Origin: Dryococelus australis
Lineage: Eukaryota; Arthropoda; Insecta; Phasmatodea; Phasmatidae
Reading direction: 5' to 3'
Assembly: GCA_029891345.1 (NCBI GenBank)
Contig: CM057003.1
Location: 12,936,709-13,000,708 of the forward strand
DNA: 64,000 nucleotides
Shown: positions 60,540 through 64,000 of the stretch, one piece after another
How the letters are laid out: the number at the start of each line of letters is the position of its first letter
Numbering within the stretch: the stretch's first letter is position 1
The notes under the pieces: generated by a model
What the model was told of the DNA's origin: nothing
Seen by the model: the letters and a program-made list of their open reading frames with translations, nothing else
The model's database searches: none
Made by a program: the position numbers and the translations under genes

Positions 60540-62340
60540 ACCTTGTGACATCACAGCCGGCTCACCTCAGAGACAGGGGTTTTAATTTGCAGTTGCCTCC
60601 ATGTGGGGCGATAAGAAACTTGCAGCGCATCTGCACCCCCGATAAATGTGCTCCTGTGGTGGAAGGCTACGATAAACCCCTGCACCCCAAAGTACTGCTG
60701 ACTGGAGAAAATGTAGTATAAAACCCGCCCCGGCAGCCAGCACCAGTGAGTGGCGCCGGGTTTGGCGATCGAAGAGGACGTGAGCCCAACCCCCAGTCTG
60801 CTGAAGAGACTTCTAATTCTGCAAGGACTCATCCTCCTCAGTCTCCAAGAGGATTTACCTTCCTCCAGTCCGCAAGGGCTCTGCTGCTCAACTTTCCAGT
60901 CCCCCGCGGACTCTCCTACACCCAGCTTGTAGAAGGCTCTCCGAGTCCAACCAAGGACTCCTCTAATTCCTACCGCCAACCCTCCTTTCTTGACCCACAC
61001 CTTAAACCTGAGTCAAGAATCCCTCTCTCTCTCTCAAGACCGGCACGTGAGAAATTCAACAGCTACAGGTATACCCCACCTTCGCCCGGCAATCCTTACA
61101 CAAGTCAACTTTCCTTGACTCCGTGGTAACGAGCCATCGCACTTCATGTCACCCGCCTGATTAGCTTCCCCTTAACTAATCCAGACGCTGTAAACTTGCG
61201 TTGCTATAGTTTTTCATTTTTAGCCGCCGCAAAGTTGCATAGCTATATTTTGCTCTTCCTCAAGCTCGCCTTCGCCTGACCCCCCATTTTGTTTACGTGA
61301 TTTTCCTATCATATTTTTTTATTATTCCAATTGTTTGCAAGACAATTTAATTGTGCGTTGGTGCATTAGTGTTAATCATTGCGTTTACTCCCCAACGACC
61401 AAACCTCGCAATAAACAACCACATAACGTTGAATTATTGTGTACCGTTACTAGTAGTTAGAGGACCCTTGTTCCCTATCTTTGGGTGTTGTGTTAATCCT
61501 ATTAAACAGATGTACAATAAGAAAGGTGGTGCTCCTAGTAAGCAAAGACATAGGGAACGTTGTGCCCTTGCTTGAGCTAACGCCCAATCCACATCTGAGG
61601 ACGAACTGCAGGTTAGGTGTCCCGATCAAACACCTCGAGCCATGTCTCCTTTTATTCCTTTGGATATTTCATCCCCGCTAGACCATTTACTCTGTGGCAT
61701 TTGTACTGGGTATCTGACAGAGGAACACGAAGATCAGGAGAGATTATTATGTCAGGAGAACGAGACTATTCCCCATGACAACCATTCTAGCCAGCTCCAG
61801 AAAACCTTCAGTAATGTTAAATTAAAATCCGGACGGCGTATCCGAGTGAAACACCCAACAGGCACAGTACTCCCAAAATATTGTGATATTAAACTGACAA
61901 CGGGGTTTGATTCCCTGCACAACCAGACTCCCGTGCCCGTGTGACATGCCTCTTGGTAGATTTTGTTCCAGCCCGTCAATCCACTCGACCAACTACAGTC
62001 TCATCTGCCAGACCACGCACCCCCACCATCCCATTAGATTAAACCCCTAACCATTTCATCCATTTGGGACAACTGGCGTCTCCCTGCATATTGGCGATCC
62101 TAATAGTGAGGAGGATTCTACTCCCTGGGAGGGAAGCCCCCTCTATCCGACTCACTTTGGGGTTTGACTATCCTCCAGCCCATAGTAAACCTGCCCCCAA
62201 GCGACCGAATGCTGTATCAAAACCCTTAACGCCTCCTAGGCCTAACTGAATTTAGAGTATTTGTCGTGGTAGGCTAAGTTGGGCTTGGCAGGGCGGTCAA
62301 TGTTACTGTACTACCTTCTATGATAGTCACCCCCCCTAGC
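60540..62340 (+). mobile_element. LTR-like element copy g
   Basis: Plus strand, in order: a TATA box (GTAGTATAAAACCCGCC, near 60715), CTCGCAATAAACAACCACAT (near 61408), and a short ORF from 61511 (MYNKKGGAPSKQRHRERCAL, then stop). After it come broken frames with VKHPTGTVLPKYCDIKLTTG-FDS (about 61848-61915) and RLTLGFDYPP (about 62147-62176). The L-T-x-G-F-D motif matches copies e and f. It is antisense to the host gene. Confidence 0.45.
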
Positions 62341-62854
62341 ACACACGTCAAATCTTAGGTCACAGGACCAAAATATACTTCGATCGACGCAACATCTTAT
62401 AAACGATACAAGCTGTAAGTTTATATTGGACTTTTGCCTGGAGCACTAAAAAATAACTGTTGATACAGTTTATTAGTACATGCGTTTACGGTACGAGAGT
62501 AGACTGTATTACCGAAATTTGTGAATACATAAATGTAATTTCCCCATACTTCACATTACTCGACATTGCACAAAATTTTGAACACATTATCTATATTACT
62601 AACGTGTTGTAGTTTATTCAATATAGATGGCTCTTTCCACACTAACAATAATCTTTTGTAAAACTAAAATGTTAGAAAAAACCATTCATAAAAATTAAAA
62701 CTAAGTAAAAACAAAAATTTATTTGCTAGGTATTGGTTATTGGTAGAATGCAAGAATAAAAAATTTGTTATACTGTTCAAAAATTTGTATTCATTTTTGG
62801 CAGCTCACATGAATGAGGAATTTGGACTTTGACATGAAACGTGCTGGAGCACAC

Positions 62855-62976
62855 CTGGTCAAGGCACTGAGCCACAAGACAGGCACAGTTCAGGGTCTCC
62901 TTGATGTGGGACAGCCAGTTGGATGCATCCAGCCGCGACAACCATTTGTCCACGGAAGCCACTGTGTCGTTGCACG
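62855..62976 (-). CDS. MTMR10/11/12-like pseudophosphatase, exon A
   Basis: This 122-nt exon lies between a TTTTGCAG acceptor and a GACCAG|GTGTGC donor. It codes CNDTVASVDKWLSRLDASNW, then LSHIKETLNCACLVAQCLDQ. This matches the myotubularin stretch W-L-x-x-[LI]-x-x-[ST]-x-W-L-x-x-[IV] and the helix before the catalytic loop. Entry is in phase 1 and exit in phase 0, in frame with exon B. The donor is weak (GTGTGC). Earlier exons (PH-GRAM and the N-terminal half) must lie right of the window; I found no convincing exon at 63.0-64.0 kb. Confidence 0.9.
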
Positions 62977-63258
62977 CTGCAAAAGATGACGCATATCACA
63001 AAGGTATAAAATAATTATTGATACAAACCCATAGTGATGAACATACGCTACATTTGTGAAAGTTTACAAACAGTGGACATCATATGTAAAAATACAAAAC
63101 ATGATACCATACCCTGCTTTTTAAGTAATATAGCACAATATTCAAGTATTTCTTTACTGAGTCTTTACCTTTTAATGTACTGTGTTCGCCTCTGAGAACA
63201 AGCAGCATATTAAAAAATATTTTGATGCCAATACCTTCAACACGGGAAAACTGTACGT

Positions 63259-63266
63259 GTAATGAC
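63259..63266. repeat. 8-bp target duplication of hAT MITE (left)
   Basis: GTAATGAC, repeated exactly at 63655..63662. Confidence 0.85.
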
Positions 63267-63654
63267 TTGAGATGGGACAAGTTATGTTTTTTCTCGATTG
63301 TAGATTCTAGATTATTACTCTAAAGAAGCTCGAATTCTTGATTATTCGACTCTCGATTATCCTAGTTCCAAGAAAAATTGTACAATTGCAAAGTGCACAA
63401 CAATAACAACAAATGATAATGAAAAAGAGCAGGACCCCTGCAGTTCTAATGTAATACTCAACAATTCTTGCTATTCCTAAAAAATTTGAATATTTGCACA
63501 GGCCTAATTATTAAACTATAAACTTATATTTTGCAATAATAATCGAAATAATCGAAAATGAATAAATTCATACTGCCTCTCGATTCTCGGTTATGTCGAT
63601 TACAGCAAAAATTGATGTAATCGAGGAATCAAGAAATCAAATTTCCCATCCCTC
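63267..63654. mobile_element. hAT MITE, 388 bp
   Basis: The ends TTGAGATGGGACAAG and ATTTCCCATCCCTC are imperfect inverted repeats flanked by the 8-bp duplication GTAATGAC. The interior is AT-rich with repeated TCGATTAT / ATAATCGA motifs near both ends. It has no coding capacity. It is a different subfamily from hAT elements 1 and 2. Confidence 0.85.
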
Positions 63655-63662
63655 GTAATGAC
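63655..63662. repeat. 8-bp target duplication of hAT MITE (right)
   Basis: GTAATGAC, identical to 63259..63266. Confidence 0.85.
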
Positions 63663-64000
63663 TCCAGTATCCCTTTAGAGACTAGGGAAACTTAGCCTGC
63701 TTAACAAAGTTTTTCCTTCTTATTTGCAGGTTGCTGCGGTCAAGAGTTGGCATCTCAATAACTTTGTGGATTGAGGATGGCCTGACGTGTGGTGTTTAGT
63801 GTGAGCTGCCAGAGGTGACATTGGTCGAGGTACCTTACACAATGTGTCTCTAGATGCTGGGGCAGCGGGCACAGAGTTCGGGAGCGTGCAAGGATGTATG
63901 TAGTCTGTTGCAGGATGGCTGCCTCTTCTCACTTTTGAGTGAGCATCCTGGGGGCGTTAGGCTCTGGTTCACCAGATTGTGTAGTCTGTGCCCTTGCCAC
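63663..64000. other. No gene seen
   Basis: Mixed-composition sequence at the right edge, presumably within an upstream MTMR intron. I looked for an upstream MTMR exon on the minus strand; the only ORF (63720..63932) does not resemble the family and lacks suitable splice borders. Confidence 0.4.

Larger units (their letters stand above)
55788..62854 (-). other. MTMR intron A-B
   Basis: A 7.1-kb intron holding LTR-like copies f and g and a polypurine tract with flanking duplication. Confidence 0.75.

Noticed and set aside
63720..63932. Possible upstream MTMR exon on the minus strand
   Set aside because: The translation does not resemble the myotubularin region expected before exon A, and the reverse strand lacks suitable acceptor/donor borders.

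Overview
This is a nuclear genome window from an animal, most likely an insect. It is AT-rich and dominated by long introns and mobile-element debris. The evidence is spliced exons with GT-AG borders, tRNA-derived SINEs, MITEs, hAT transposons with 8-bp target duplications, and long homopolymer G/C runs. No bacterial gene organisation is present. I cannot name the species.

Genes. At the left edge, on the minus strand, lies the 5' part of an alpha-tubulin gene. An exon holding only the start codon (2394..2396) is joined by a 2.1-kb intron to the exon coding residues 2-75 (47..269). About 0.5 kb away, on the plus strand, is a probable first coding exon of an unidentified gene (2909..2989), so the gap may be a shared bidirectional promoter. 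From 43.7 kb to beyond the right edge, on the minus strand, is the C-terminal third of a myotubularin-related protein of the catalytically dead MTMR10/11/12 class. Five exons (62855..62976, 55681..55787, 52807..53039, 47263..47432, 43696..43914) join in phase into 282 residues. The expected catalytic loop reads HGSEGLDAT instead of the active HCSDGWDRT, so the protein is probably an adaptor for active myotubularins.

Mobile-element landscape, 4-34 kb. A MITE family with ends GGCTGTTCACGGTAAAGTGAGCAC...GTGAACAGCC occurs in short copies of about 225-236 bp (type A) and longer copies of about 310-425 bp (type B). One type-B copy (7693..12862) was split by a 4.75-kb foldback-like element (7757..12505). 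That insertion is supported by comparison with an uninterrupted copy at 33186..33574. The foldback element has inverted arms of about 590 bp and a strongly asymmetric array of ~120-bp tandem repeats (one unit on the left, about 18 on the right). Its middle holds a tRNA-Leu(UAA)-like gene and a ruined array of four C2HC zinc fingers. I regard this as the most interesting object in the window. Also present are a DUF4817-type transposase helix-turn-helix fragment in inverted duplicate (6.78-7.25 kb), a decayed hAT transposase (18.0-19.27 kb), several tRNA-derived SINEs and a MITE nested inside another MITE (14075..14531).

MTMR gene region, 34-64 kb. A diverged family of LTR-like, apparently non-autonomous elements (TATA box, AATAAA, small proline-rich gag-like ORF with a K-x-TLGFDSPxP motif) recurs at least six times in the MTMR introns. 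A seventh copy lies downstream of the gene. Two hAT elements have exact 8-bp duplications (39748..43201 and 51393..52690), and a hAT MITE lies at 63267..63654. A 188-nt pure polypurine tract (59811..59998) combines G-runs with (GA)n and is flanked by a diverged direct duplication. Every functional assignment comes from reading the sequence; no database search was possible.
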